A stretch of 64,000 nucleotides of DNA from Asterochloris sp. CNOR1. Taxonomy: Eukaryota; Chlorophyta; Trebouxiophyceae; Trebouxiales; Trebouxiaceae. Positions 11,701 through 23,323 of this stretch are shown here, one piece after another. A program made the translations under genes and the position numbers. Under the pieces are notes generated by a model. It had not been told where the DNA came from. It made no database searches and saw only the letters and a program-made list of their open reading frames with translations. How positions within the stretch are numbered: position 1 is the first letter of the stretch; each line of letters begins with the position of its first letter. The DNA lies in the NCBI GenBank assembly GCA_963969365.1, contig OZ017752.1:744001-808000 (forward strand), given 5' to 3'.

Positions 11701-14700
11701 AGCCGCCGCAGCGCCGTGTTCTCTAGGATCTGCAGATGGGCACAGAGCAGAAGCACTCTCAGCACAGGCTACTGCCAGCCGCCATAGAGCTGTGTCCAGA
11801 ATTGATGTGGCTAGGCAACAACTACCAGCTGTGCGTAAGCAAAGCACGTCCAGCAACCTCTGTGGGAGCTCAGTCCTAGCCACGCAGAAGCAGGAGGTGC
11901 ATGTGGGCTGCACAAACAGCTGCTGACAAGCCACATGCTGCAGCAATGGTTGCTGCAGATGAAAGAGCGATGTCATGTGCAAAATGCATCAGCTGCTGAC
12001 GTGCATGGCACTGCAGCAGCACCCTGCACAACAGCTATAGGTCTGAAGTTGGCCGTCGTTGTGGCCTTTGCTGACCTGAAACAGAGACTCGAGCTCTGCA
12101 AAATTGAGGTTGGGGTGTTGCCCCTTGGCCTTGCTCCAGATGGTGCCCTCCTGCGACCCCCGAATCTTGTCCCAGTGCAGTTGCTTCAGCTTGCGCCGCT
12201 GGCTGGCACTGGCACGCACCTGTGCCAGCATGCAAGATGCAGGCTGAGGAGAGCTTCTCTGACTATCAGCAGGTGGGGCACTTGCTACACAGACAGCCTG
12301 CCATAGTGCCTCCACAGCAAAGCAGTAGGCAGGCAGCACAGCAGCACAATGAGCACAGCGCACAAAATGTGGTCGGGGCGAGTACAGGCAGCACAATGTC
12401 CCCACCGTGGTGGTGCCTGCAGGCGAGTCCTCATCATGCTTCTCCGGCTGCGGCGTCTTTTGCTTGGGCGTGGGTGGCTTGCCCTTCCCAGGCGGCGGCG
12501 GTGGTGGGGGAGGGGTGGGCATGCCCTTCTTGCCCGACATGGGAGGCAGCGGTGGTGGAGGGGGCTTCTTGGCTGCAGTGAATCAGTTGCATTGATTTCT
12601 TGAGAGCGCATGGTGTTGGGCAGCATGCAGGAGCAGGCTGGCAGCAAGGCTTGAAAGCAGCATGACTCTGAAGCTGCCCAGATGTGAATGTTTTCATGAG
12701 CAGCGCAGCACTTGGTCGCTACACCCGTGCAGGACTGTCACCTGTGCTAGGGGGTGGAGGCCGGGCCCTGGGAGGTGCCTTCTTGGCTGCAAGCACAAAT
12801 GTTAGGCTTAGTCAACATGTTCATTATTTCATGCCAAGCAGCAAAGTACTCACGCAAGGTGCACGCTGCAACCTGTGGCCAGGAACAGTACATTTAGCCA
12901 TTGCAGAGGGTTGAAGGTTGTTCAGCTTCACCTGTGCTAGGTGGTGGTGGCGGCGGAGGGGGCGCAGGCGTCTTGGCAGCCGCCTTGGAGGCAGTGGCCA
13001 GCTTGGGCGGCAGCGGGGGGGGTGGTGGGGCTGGTGTCTTGGCTGCACCGCAAACATGCAGCAAGCTTCCTGTGAGGCCTTGAGCAACAGGGCCCGGCTC
13101 TGGACATGATTGCAGGCATCTCTTTCACATGCACTGTTTGCGACATGAGACTGTCAGGAGTAATCCAGCCACGGTAAAGCAGTTGTGTCACTGCCCTGGC
13201 AGCATGCAAATAGGGCACTCACGTGTGCCAGTGCTCAGAGGGGTAGGAGGCAGCAATGGTGCCTGAGGAGCAGCACCCTGCAGGCATTGCTCTGGCGTGC
13301 CAGCCCTTTGTGCTGCCCCTGCAGCTGAACTATCCTGCGAAGGCGTTGCAGCCGCAGCCACAGGGCCACGGGGCGGCTTCCCTGCACATGTCAGAGTGAG
13401 GTTCTCAAATGGCTCCACCACAGCTTCAGCTGCTCCTCGCAAAGCAGATGCAAGGACAGCAGGGACGTGCAATGGCTACTAGCATGTGCAGAAGGCTGGA
13501 TGGCTGAAGCCCTACAAAACACTGCAGACAGGGCCGCTTTCTGCAAACAACCATATTTGCCTGCTGCAGAAGCACCACTCCCTTCAGTGGCCAGGCTGGC
13601 TGCAGAGGTGCCTTGCATCTGTGGGTCTGGCCTGGCAGGCAGCCTCTTAGCATCCTCCTGAGGAGAGCTTGGGGAGCTGCCTGCTGACTGCCCAGCACGC
13701 CGCTGCTCGGCCTCGTCCTTTGCCTGCACATGTGAAGGGCACCGATGCTGGTCATCATGCCTGGGACCACCTTTGACAGCAATGCTTTGCATGCCTCAAG
13801 CAGCAAGCTTCAGGCATGAAACAGCCTTGGACGGTCTGCTGTGCTGCACTTCCAGCACACACATCGCAGCAGGCAGCACTGGGCACACCCCACACACTGG
13901 GCTGCTCTGCCTCATGCTTGTTCTGCAACATGAAACAGAAGGCACAAGGTGACATCTGAGACAAAGCCATAGGGCCAGAAGGAGGTGGCGGGCAGCCTGC
14001 TCCCTTCGTGCCCCATGGTTCCATCATTCCTCAAGGTTCAGGCAAGAGCTGTTCAATCATCCTGTGCTGGGTCTGCCAACCTTCCTGCCCTGCTCCATCA
14101 GGCTACACTTTCAGCAAGCGGCACTGAGACACAAAACAAGCCACCTGCCTCTCCTGTGGCATGAGAAGCTCTGAACAATTTTCCGAACCTCTGCGCAGCT
14201 TGCTGGGCAGGTTGTCATTGGTACGCAGCCCTTCATGCCTGCTAGCACTACCTGAACTTGTGCCAGCACTACATGCACTCGTGCCAAGTCCTGAAGCTCA
14301 GCCTCCAGGCACACCTTGCTTGTCAGATAAGCCGCCAGCTGCAGGGTGGAGTCTGCCTTCAGCACCATCCTGCGGCGCGCGCGCCTGGCACGGGCATCCT
14401 GCCCAGCCTGTCCCTCTGCATCGCCCCCGCGGGGGGACTGCAGGTCCTCTGCCAGAGTGATGAGGTCATTCAGTGCAATGCCCGCAGGCATGTACAGCAG
14501 CGGCTCATCGCTGCTGGTGCTTGCGCCGTCCCCGCTGGTGCGCCTGCAGCAGAGACGAGAGGGATACAGCACAGAGCCTGTGCTGGGGCATGGAGGGTGT
14601 GCAGCGCAAAAAGCCCCACTTGCAGCCTAGCTGGGCTCCTTTGCTGCACTGCCAGCTGTGATTTGCAATCAGGTGTCACAGGCTATGTGCTACCCAATGG

Positions 14701-17700
14701 CATTAGATCCAAAATGCCACAAAACAGCCCACCAATGTTTACCTTGAGGCCTGCTCGCTGGCAGCAGCCAGCCGCATCCCTGCAGGGCCAGAGCCCAAGG
14801 CGGTGTTCAGCAGGTGCTGCGGCAGCCGCACACTGGGCAGGCCCCCACTGCCAACCTGAACCTGCTGGCCCTCCTTTGGTGCCTCAACGGACCCCTCAGC
14901 GCTGACTTCTGCTTCAGGCCCTGGCAGTGCAGCTGTGCCAGCCGCCTGTTCTGGCGCAGCAGCTGCTGCATTGGAGCCTGCAGCCTGCAGCGTGCCGTCT
15001 GCAGCAGGTGGCAGGCTGCCTGGGCCTGCGCCTGTGCCATGCGGCTCACGTGGCGTAGATGCCCCTTCAGATTGTCCAGGGGACCCGCTGCTGTCAGCAT
15101 CATGCCAGACCTGCTGGCTGCTGTCCTCCGCCTGCAAGTCTGGCTTGCCAGGGCCTGAGCCAGCGCTGCTGCCAGGGCTCGTTGAGCCTGCCTTGCCCCC
15201 AGCAGCTGCAGCCTGTGGCAGCCCTGTGCGCTGTGGCTTGCCGGCAGCAGCTGCCAGCTCAGCTCCTGCCCTGACAGCTGCTGCCTGGCCATGGCTGTGC
15301 CCAGCAAGCACGCCGCTGCCTGCCAGCAAGCCTGCCTCGTCCAGGTCGTCAGCAGAGCCGAATCTCTCCAGCAGGCTGACAGGCGTCACAGCCACCTGGG
15401 CTGAGGGACCACCAGCCACAGAAGTGCTGACAGAGGTGGCGGCCTGACTAGCCCCCGGCACTCCTGTGCTGGCGCCGCCGCTTGCGGCTGCCTGCTGGTG
15501 CCCTGCTCTGCCAGTGTGGTTCTGGCCTGCATCGCCAGCTGCTGCAGCTGCGCTGCTAGGGTTGCCCTCAAGGCGAGCTGCTGCGCTGCGGCGCAGGCCG
15601 CCCTTGGTGGCCAGGTCTGCGGGGGTATTGCAGGCATTGCGCAGCTTGGCCGCATAGCCACGGACCTTGCGCATGGTGAAGGGCGCCTGCAGCAGCCAAC
15701 CAGACCGTGATCCATGCTGCTGTGGAGGAAGATGCCTGACACTGCCAGATGCATGCTCCCTGCCCTGGACATTGCAGCCTGAGCATCTTTATTGTTGCAG
15801 GTTGCACCGCCATGCGCCTCACGACCTTCTGATGGTGCCTCCTCCTCATGCAGAGTCAAGATACCAAAACCTGGAGAGGCTCAAGGTCTATGAGGCCCCC
15901 GTAAGTAAGGAGCAAAAAGAGTTGCAGCCTGTACCCACCTCAGCACCTCCCTTTGGACCTGAGCCAGACGCCTGTGGAGACCCTGTCGGACAAGAGCCCC
16001 AGGCTGAGTTCCCTGCTGCTCTCTCAGCCGCCTGGTGCTGCCGACCAGGAGCTTGGGTGCCCCCTGCTGGAGGGAGCACTGCACGAACAGCAGAACCGCC
16101 ACCTGGGCCGTCCCCCCGCACCCCTGCTCCCCTGCATTCACAGCCCTGCCCACCAGCAGAGCTTGCGACACTGTCACCACAAGCTCCAAGTGGGGCCTCA
16201 TCGTGACCAGACAGCTCTGTCTGGCCACTGGCAGAGAAGCCTTCTGAAGCTGCCTCTGCTGAGTCATATGCAAAAGTGCCTGCTGCTACTCCCTGTTGGC
16301 CCTGCTGCTGCACCACGCAGCCAGAGCGCTCGACGGCCTGTCGCACTCCTGCTGACTGCATCACCAGCTGCTTCAGGGAGATGTCAGAGGTCACAGGCTG
16401 GCTCCCAGTGGCCAGCTGGCTTGCAGGCGCAGCCTCCACAGCATCCACACCGATGTGGCCAGCGCCAACATCCGCTTGCACGGCGCCACCCGCCTGCTGC
16501 AAAGCTGCAGCGCCCTGCCGTGGCTGGCTGCCGGCAGACCCATGTGCCTGGGTGCCAACTGCAGCGCGCTCGCGGCGAGCATGGTGCGCAGCAATCTGCG
16601 CTGCACTTCTGGCAGCCAAGCAGTCCAACAGGTCCACGCTGCTGCTCAGCTGGCTGAAGTCAGCAACCAAATCCAGCAGGCTGCTGCCCTGCCGGGCATC
16701 CCAGCCTTGCGCCTGAGCAGTTAGCCCCTGCAGAGCCGCTGGGTCCAACTCACGCTGCGCTTCTAGCCCTGAGGCGTTGCCCGGCGCAGCAGGAAGTAGC
16801 AACGCAGCTGGGGGGCCTGCTGCCCCGGTGGCTGCCCCTGTGGCTGCCTCTGCCGGGCTGGAATGCAGCAAGCACTGCAGCTGGGCCAGGTCCAGCTTGC
16901 CAGGCTCCAAGCCAGGCTGCAGCTTTGCTAGCACCTCAGACAGCGCAGCAAAGCGCTTGGCATCCTCATCTGACAGCTGCGGGTGCTGTGCAGGCTGCTG
17001 CGCACTTGCGAATATGTCAGCGGCATCGCCTGCCTGTGGGTCTTTGTCAGACAATGGCGCTCCGAGCTGCACACTGGCTCCAGCGCCCTCAATGATGTTG
17101 ATAGTGAGCTTGACAGGTGGCTCGGCAGCAGCCCCTGGAGCTGCTGGTTCACACAAATCTGCAGGCGTGGTATGCTGCGCCCGAGCCTGGGCCAGGCCAG
17201 CATCAGCTCTGCCAGCAGCCCGTTGAGCCTCATCACCAGGAACAGCTGGTGCTGCTGATGTTCCAGGCTGTGCTGCTGGGTAAGACAGCACAGTGAAGCC
17301 GGCATGCTGCCCCCGAGCCTGCGCCCAACCTGGGCCGGCTTCAGTGCCGCCAGCAGCCCCTGCAGGCACTGCCTGTCCTGTCCAGTGGGCCAGAGGGGTC
17401 TCTGCTAGATTCAGCAAGCCCTGCTTTGGGCTGCTGCTAGATGGTTGCCCTGGGGCCCCGGTGCCAGCTCTGTCTGAGTCAGTGACAGGTGCCCCATCCT
17501 GATGCCCTGATTCTGTGGCTACATCAGCCTGGGTACTTGGCTGCTGCGCGGGCGCCTTGTGCTGGTGCTTGGCAGCAGGCAGCAGCGAGCGCAGCCCGAC
17601 AGCTGCTCCAGGGGCATGCAGCCTCGCTGTTGATGCCTGCTGGCTGCCTGTGCCAGCGCCCATCTCAGCCTTGGGCCCAGCAGAGAGACCCTGCCTAGGA

Positions 17701-20700
17701 GAGGCACCCAGCCTGGCTGCGTCGAAGGCACTGCCAGTGGAGTTGGCAGCAGAGGGCTCCTGGCTGCTGCCGAGTGGCTCCCCGGCGCTGCCTGTGGACC
17801 CCGAGCCTGTGAGACCCTGCCCAGGGGCGCCCTTCCTGTGCCTGCCCATGCGTCCCAGGACCCAGGTGTGGGCTGTGACCTCACTGTCGCTCAGCATCTG
17901 CGGGGCTCTGCGGCGCGGCGTCAGCTGGGGCGCCTGCAGGGGGCCCAGCAGACATGCAGCTTTGGCAGAAGCATGCTCATGCTGAGAGATGGCCTTCAAC
18001 TGTGCAGATGCTGCAGGAGGAGAGGTCACTAAATCGGAAGCATGCCGAACTGCAGTGGCTGGGCGCCTGCTCCTGCTCTCAGAGTGACGTGACGGGGCAG
18101 GCTGGCTGCTGCTTTGGCTTTGGCCTACACGAGAACTGCTGGTGAGCAGAGATTGGTCTAAGGAGCCTGTTGCACCTCACGCACCTCAGGCTGAGCCGGC
18201 AACGTATCTTGGGCCTCAGGCGCCACATCTACCTCCATTGTGGCAGCTGTGCTGTCTGAGTCGACGAGCTTGCGCAGGGCCTTTGCTGCAGCCTGCTGTC
18301 CCAAGGGCCTCTCACTGGCCTGCTGTCGGTGTCTCGGAGTGGATACAGCTGCAATCTGCCAGGCTGGGGAACCTGGCTCGCTGGCCAATCGCTCCAGAGC
18401 TGAGACAGCCCCTGTGCTGGGATTCAGCATGCACTCCCGCTGCTTGCACTTGGCACTGCCTGCTGCAGCCACCCAGCCTGTGCTCCCCCACGCCAGCTTG
18501 CCCTGCAGCAGAGCAGCTGCCGAGTCTGGCTGGGCAGCATGCCCGACCACATCCAAGGCCATGCTGCCAGGCTCAGGCTCAGCAAAGGCGCCTGCCTGGG
18601 GGTGACTGCTGGCATTCCCCTCTGACTCAGGGATGTGCAGCCCAGCCGCTGGCGCTGCAGCCAAGCGAGCCAGACTCCCAGCGTCTGCTAGGTCGTTGTC
18701 ACTGAGGTCAGAGTCAGGATCTTCCCTGGCACCATCTCGCTGCAGCTGGCTGCTTGCACCCCCCAGGGCCTGGCCCTCCTGCGTCTGCATGCTGTCACTA
18801 GGCTGCCTGCCTGGCGTGGAGGCAGGGCTGTTGCCAGCTTCGCCAGTGCTGCGCCAGGCCTCCTGCGGCCCCCCTGCTGTGCGGGGGCTCCACCCCCTGG
18901 ATCCGGGGCGCTGTCCTGCAGCTGCGGTGCTGCCCTGGCTGTTGCCCCGGCTGACGGCGTCGCTGCCGTCCATAGAGCACCTGCAGCAGGTGGCCGCCCG
19001 GCTGAGCAGGACCACTCTCTTCTGACCGCAGCCTCACACTCATGCGAATGCACGCATGCCATCAGTGCATCTCAGTGATGTAGAAAACTGATGTTGTGCA
19101 GAGGCACACCTGAATTTTGACATCAAGGGGCTCTCGGACTTCTGCCTGATCCACTCTCCGGTCTTAGACTGGGTCATGTCCCCTGCAGGGACCACAAAGC
19201 GAACCTGACTTATGGAATCTGCAGCAGGTGAAGATCACAAGCAGCCACGGCAGGCAGGGGCTGATGTCAGGTGTCCACCTGTCGCGAGTCCAGCCATGCG
19301 TATAGAGCCCAGCTCATGCTGCCGCAGGGGCACAAAAACGCCAGCAGGCGTTCTCCTGCCAGGCGGCAGCTCAGACACGGCCCGCCGCGACAGGCGCCTG
19401 TCCCCCAGGCCATCAGGGAGCGCGCTGTGCATGCTGGTGGCACTGTCCAGCATCTGCAGCTGTGCAGCAGACGGTGCCAGCCGCGCAGCAGCCTCCAGGC
19501 CTGAGCCACCCTGCTGCCCTGCAGTCCCCAGCAGTGGGCCACCCTGCCGCCCAGGACCATCCAAGCCCCAGCCAGCCTGCCAGCCTGCACCCTCCATGGT
19601 CGAGCCAGCCGTGGCAGAAGTTGAGGAGGCGGCACCCAGACCGGCGCCGCTGACAGCCCATGCCGCCTGGCGGCTGCCAGCCTGGTTGGTCAGCAGGTCT
19701 GGGCTGCCCTCCGTCAACTGCTGCCTGGGCCTGGCAGCCTGCCGCTGGCGCTTCTCTGCAGGTTCCAGCGTGTAATACTGGATGGCTGCCGCAGTGCCGC
19801 CACCCAGGGCTGCCAGACCCTGCTCCCCGGCCTGGTCTGGCAGCCGCCTCCTCGCAGACAGCTGCAGTCAAGCCAGGAGACATGATTCTTGCACATGAAC
19901 CGCGCCCCAGAGCCTCTGCCACCTTGATACACGCAGAATGCACTGGAGGCACGCCTGCCTTAAGCAGGGTGCCTCCAATGCATTGACAGAGGACTAAGCG
20001 AGCTTGCTCTTCATGCATGCCTTGCCCGGCACGTCAACTTGGGGGCTGACCTGGCCATCGCTGCCTGCGCTGGCCAGTGGGCCTTGCAGAATGGGGGATG
20101 GCGAGCGCTTGAACTGAACAGTGGGCACCCAGTCCACCTTGATCTTCTCCAGGCCCGGCTGGCGCTCCCGTGCCGGCGCGACACCTGCAGGCCACACCAG
20201 ACGATGGCTTCTGGCAACCTGGCGCCTACTGCCACAGCTCCTCCTGGCCGCTCACACAGAGCGCTTGCGCCAGTTCCATCATGCTGTTGCAGGCATGGAC
20301 GGCTCACCAGGAGGGCACCAGTCAGGCCTCCTGGTGCTGGTGACCTCCACCCCTCCATTGGCTGTTGCCACCCTGTAGCAGCACCAGATCGCGTGATTGC
20401 CATGGCATGTTTTGCTGCAAGTCACATGTGCACTGGCTCCAGCACCAGAAGACAAAGCCAGCGGCCAGCAGCACGCGAGCTCTGAGCTCACCGAGCTGCT
20501 CAGAGGCCAGAGGCTGCACACCTGGAGATGACCTTGCCCAACGGGTCAGTTGGCGTGGCAACAGCCAGGGCATGTTGCAGCCTCTGATCCTTCTGCTGGT
20601 GGCTCTTGAGCCAGGGCACCAGCTGCTGCTGCATGTCCCGCGCGCTGACAGCCCCCTGTAGCTGCCTGGCAGTCAGCGCATCTGCATCACTGGCAGAGCG

Positions 20701-22893
20701 TTTCTTGCCGGCCATGCCTGCTGCGGGCCTGTTGCTGGCTGGGCCTGAATCCTGGGGGGCAGAGTCGGGCAGCACCAGGGGCGGCATCTTGCGCTTGACA
20801 GCTTTATTGGCTGCCTGGGCTCCCACCTGTGCCCCGCCTCCAGCCTTGACAGAAGGCCTGTCGGACGCTGAAGAGGGCAGGCTGTTGCCGGCGGGGTGCT
20901 GATTCTCATCCCCTGCAGGAGTGACTTGCTTTTTCATGCAGTGTATGTGTCCTGGATTTTCAACAAAACCGTAGGGTGTGCGACCCAGATTGTTTGCTGA
21001 ACATGAGGCCTCACCTGGCCGGCTGAAGTGGCTGAGGCTGCCCACCAGGCTGATCATGCGCTGAGGCCCCAGGTCGGCCTGCACAGATTCCTTTGGCACC
21101 ACAGGCTGAGCCACCTGACGATGCTTGGGGGCCTGCAACACCCAAGCAATGGCTGCATGTATCACCCAGGCCTCTGTGCCAGGATAGACAGTCATGCTGA
21201 CATCAGACATGCCGTCATGCAGCTCAGGTGCGCCTGTGCTGGAGTGTGACAGGAATATATATGCCCATCACTCTGACCTGCTGCACGCCAATCATTCTAA
21301 CCTGCTGCATCGTTCTGACCTGCTGCATGGCAGTCTCAAGTGGGACTAGCGGCTGCTCCATATCTCTGGCAGGGGGCCTGGTAGGCTCCCCTGCTCCAGT
21401 GCGGTGTGTCAGGTCTCCAGGCATGAGCCTCTTGCCAAGAAACAAGTACTCAAAATGCCTGATCATCGCTGCAGCACCATCTATCTGCATAGGACAAGAG
21501 TCACATTGCTATGGTGCTGCTGGTCCAACGCCTCAGCTGAGAGTCAGTCCAAGTGCATGATGCAAACAGCTGGGCAGCAATTGGTGACTACATATGCTTC
21601 TGCTGGAGCCCTTCTGCCTTTGCAATAGCAGCAGGCAAACAGCTGTACAAACCCCGGTGCCGCTGTGCGCCATTCATGCCTGTTGCTTGCACTGCACTCA
21701 CAGCACTAGCCACCCAGCTGTGGATGTCCTCCGAGCTTTGGGCCCTGTCGCTGTGCTGGGGCCGAAACAACAGGGGACCCATGGCAGCGCCCAGGCTGGA
21801 GGCTGTCAGCCCACTCATCTGATTGTACTTGCGCAGGCGGTGCAGCAGGCCCAGCAGGTCCTGAAGAACCTCTGCAGGCAGGACACAGGATACTGTGTGC
21901 GTGCAGTTGGCCGCAGACAGGGCACAGGATGCTGTGTGAGTCCAGATGGCCGCAGGCAGGACACGGCATACTTTGTGAGTGTAGACGGCGGCAGGCAGCG
22001 CACAGGATGCCCTGTGAGCGCAGGCAGGGCACAGGACGCTGTGGGAGTGCAGGCAAAGGACAAGGTCCGGAGACTATGGCAGAGCTGCAGCATGTTAGCC
22101 TTGCTGTCTGAGTCCTGACATAAATGTCCATCAGTACAGCTGACGAGGCCACACAGCAGCATGTGTCATTCTGCATGGCTGCCTGCATCTATGACAGTTG
22201 GTCTGCTGCTGCCCCTTCCACTTTTTAATGAGCTTAACAACGGCCGCTGCCTCCTGTAACGCCAGCCTGGGCAGCCTGCATGTTTCACTCACTTTGGTTC
22301 TGCTCTGGCAGCTGCTCCAGGCGGCACTTGACCACGTACTGCTTGACATCATCAGATGAAAGGCTGTGCAGGCTGATCAGCAACTCGCTGGCCAGCTTGC
22401 TGGTGATCAGGGGCTCACTCAGCTGCTCCAGGCAGGCCACCACGGTTGCAGCCACTGCAAAGTCGCTGATGCGGCTGCCTGCCGAGAACCCTGCAAAAGA
22501 GGCAGAGTGACTTGGGCATAGCATGCCACTTCGAGGCAGCGTCAGGCGGGGGTGGACTACCTGTGAAGTCCTGGCGTGACAGGCATTCCTGCAGGGCTGT
22601 CACTTCAGCCTTGCTGACGTGGCCAGCATCCAGGAACAGCGCCTTGGAGTACCCATGTCCCACTGCAGGGGCAACGTGAGATGCATCAGAACACAAAGCT
22701 GGCTTGGGGCCACCCTGCTAGCAGCAGGGCCGGGAGACTTTAAGGTACCCTTCTTGTGCAGGTGCCCTGTAGCATGCCAAAGGATTTGCATGAGCTGGGC
22801 ATCGCGCTGTGCTGACAGCGCTTTGGCGCCACGTCGCTGCAGCTTGGCCTGCAGCTCGATGGCTGCAGCGTCGCTGACCAGCTGCTGCGGCAT
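5797..22893 (-). CDS. RhoGAP-FH1-FH2 formin, giant gene
   Basis: Formins nucleate and elongate actin filaments: FH1 feeds profilin-actin and the FH2 dimer rides the barbed end. About 30 minus-strand exons were followed. RhoGAP-like exons are 22893-22749, 22662-22561, 22490-22293, 21871-21702 and about 21488, and all phases match. The linker runs through exons near 21134, 20916, 20187, 19866, 19187, 18983, 18009 (about 2 kb), 15688 and 14546. FH1 exons follow at 13.4-12.4 kb, FH2 exons at 12.2-8.0 kb, then a Gln/Pro/Ser-rich tail near 7590, 7148 and 6525. Phases were checked through the 22.9-18.0 kb section and nowhere demand a new start. Joins near 15.9 kb and 7.1-6.5 kb are less certain. I recall that class III formins of mosses and lycophytes carry a RhoGAP-like domain, so the architecture has a precedent. 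Two separate genes remain possible. Confidence 0.72.
7190..7246 (-). repeat. 28-base tandem duplication in the formin tail region
   Basis: The unit TGTGACTGCGTGCAGCAACTGCATGTCC occurs twice back to back, nearly identical. It lies beside the exon that starts near 7148 and is probably intronic. Confidence 0.7.
8187..8324 (-). repeat. 45-base duplication at the last FH2 exon
   Basis: A segment encoding [15 protein letters not shown] (8187-8231) is echoed 93 bases upstream in the minus-strand sense as [15 protein letters not shown] (about 8280-8324). The second copy lies just outside the expected exon start and seems to be an intronic relic or an alternative exon. Confidence 0.6.
10802..10925 (-). 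repeat. Two-copy tandem repeat in an FH2 intron
   Basis: Two copies of about 63 bases share ACCAGCATGACA and TCCTGCTGGCTCCTGCA. They lie in the intron between the FH2 exons at 11.2 and 10.4 kb. Confidence 0.65.
12390..13395 (-). other. FH1 proline-rich region with cassette-like exons
   Basis: Minus-strand exons near 13395, 13045, 12790 and 12573 encode polyproline runs such as [42 protein letters not shown] and [18 protein letters not shown]. These are profilin-binding tracts placed just before FH2, as in all formins. Three of the exons start after a phase-1 junction with the same CCAAG, giving A/P-K. The exons near 13045 and 12790 are phase 1 at both ends, so they look duplicated from one unit and could be skipped without breaking the frame. 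On the plus strand the region appears as misleading Gly-rich open frames. Confidence 0.85.
13205..21134 (-). other. Long low-complexity linker of the formin
   Basis: Roughly 1,900 residues rich in Ala, Gly, Ser, Gln and Pro connect the RhoGAP-like part to FH1. One exon (about 18009-15940) contributes near 690 residues. Short, more ordered islands interrupt it: [20 protein letters not shown] (20.1 kb), [17 protein letters not shown] (19.8 kb), [20 protein letters not shown] (19.15 kb), [20 protein letters not shown] (17.9 kb), [20 protein letters not shown] (15.65 kb) and [19 protein letters not shown] (14.45 kb), the last followed by a basic helical stretch. They may be peptide-binding sites. 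No known domain was recognised in them. Confidence 0.6.
21702..22893 (-). other. RhoGAP-like domain of the formin, exons 1-4
   Basis: From ATG 22893 the four exons give about 200 residues. Later RhoGAP blocks are clear: [15 protein letters not shown] matches the LLKxFLRELPEPLI helix, [20 protein letters not shown] matches LPxxNxxLLxxLLxHL, and [20 protein letters not shown] matches NKMTxxNLAxVFGPxLLRP. The block that should hold the catalytic arginine finger (G-I-F-R-x-S-G) reads [11 protein letters not shown], with Leu where Arg is expected. GTPase activation therefore seems unlikely, while binding a Rho/Rop-type GTPase stays possible. An N-terminal helical stretch ([18 protein letters not shown]) precedes it. 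Confidence 0.8.
21880..22060 (-). repeat. Imperfect 40-base tandem repeat in a formin intron
   Basis: Four to five diverged copies of a unit like GGCAGGGCACAGGATGCTGT lie in the intron between the third and fourth RhoGAP-like exons. It looks like an intronic minisatellite. Confidence 0.7.
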
Positions 22894-23323
22894 GCTGTGT
22901 GCACCTCAGCCACAGGGGAGATTGCTGCTCTCAGATTGCATGCTGCGTGCATCAGCAGTGCCAAGCCGTGGGGCTGAACATCGATGGCCAGATGTGCTGC
23001 CCAGAGTCAAAGCACATGTTTACAGCATGACCACCGCTGCCTAAATGCAGCTGCTCGGACCAGCTTGCCCAGCAGCGGAAATCAATGCATGCACTGGATC
23101 AGCTTCAACCAACATCATGTTGAGGGGCAAGACTAGATTTAGAGTTCCAGTAGAGGGTAGGCCTTGTTGCGGTGCTTCCGTGTTGCAGCATAGCACATGT
23201 CTGTGCTGTGTTAGTCTCTTCACTGGATTGCTCACCTCGGTCAGACAGCAGCTCTGTCCGTGCACAAAGTCAGCTGACTGCATGACTGCGTGAGGGCAGG
23301 ACGAGGTCCAAGGATTTAGACTA
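22894..23323. promoter_or_regulatory. Left copy of the formin/S1P divergent promoter spacer
   Basis: About 430 bases lie between the intact formin ATG (leftwards) and the relic of the S1P start (rightwards). The same spacer, in the same orientation, recurs at 28694-29143 upstream of the intact S1P gene; both copies share a GGGGCAAGACTAGATTTAGA block (23123 and 28909). Conservation between copies is the only evidence for regulatory content; no named element was identified. Confidence 0.5.

Larger units (their letters stand above)
8050..12222 (-). other. FH2 domain of the formin
   Basis: Eight exons in minus-strand order carry the FH2 core. They are [14 protein letters not shown] (lasso and first helix, 12.2 kb), [20 protein letters not shown] (11.7 kb), [20 protein letters not shown] (11.2 kb), [20 protein letters not shown] and [12 protein letters not shown] (10.4 kb), [19 protein letters not shown] with the G-N-x-L-N signature (9.9 kb), [20 protein letters not shown] with the matching LLHFV (9.45 kb), [19 protein letters not shown] (8.95 kb) and [19 protein letters not shown] (8.2 kb). 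All canonical blocks are present in order, so a functional actin-binding domain is expected. Confidence 0.93.

Noticed and set aside
12349-13083. Plus-strand glycine-rich frames that look like Gly-rich proteins
   Set aside because: They are the complement of the FH1 polyproline codons, which belong to the minus-strand formin.
15667-16206. Plus-strand frame with a coding-like stretch ([15 protein letters not shown]) and a GTAAGT donor at 15901
   Set aside because: Attractive locally, but it has no partner exons on the plus strand and overlaps antisense the continuous minus-strand formin linker. I could not fully settle the minus-strand splice near 15.9 kb.
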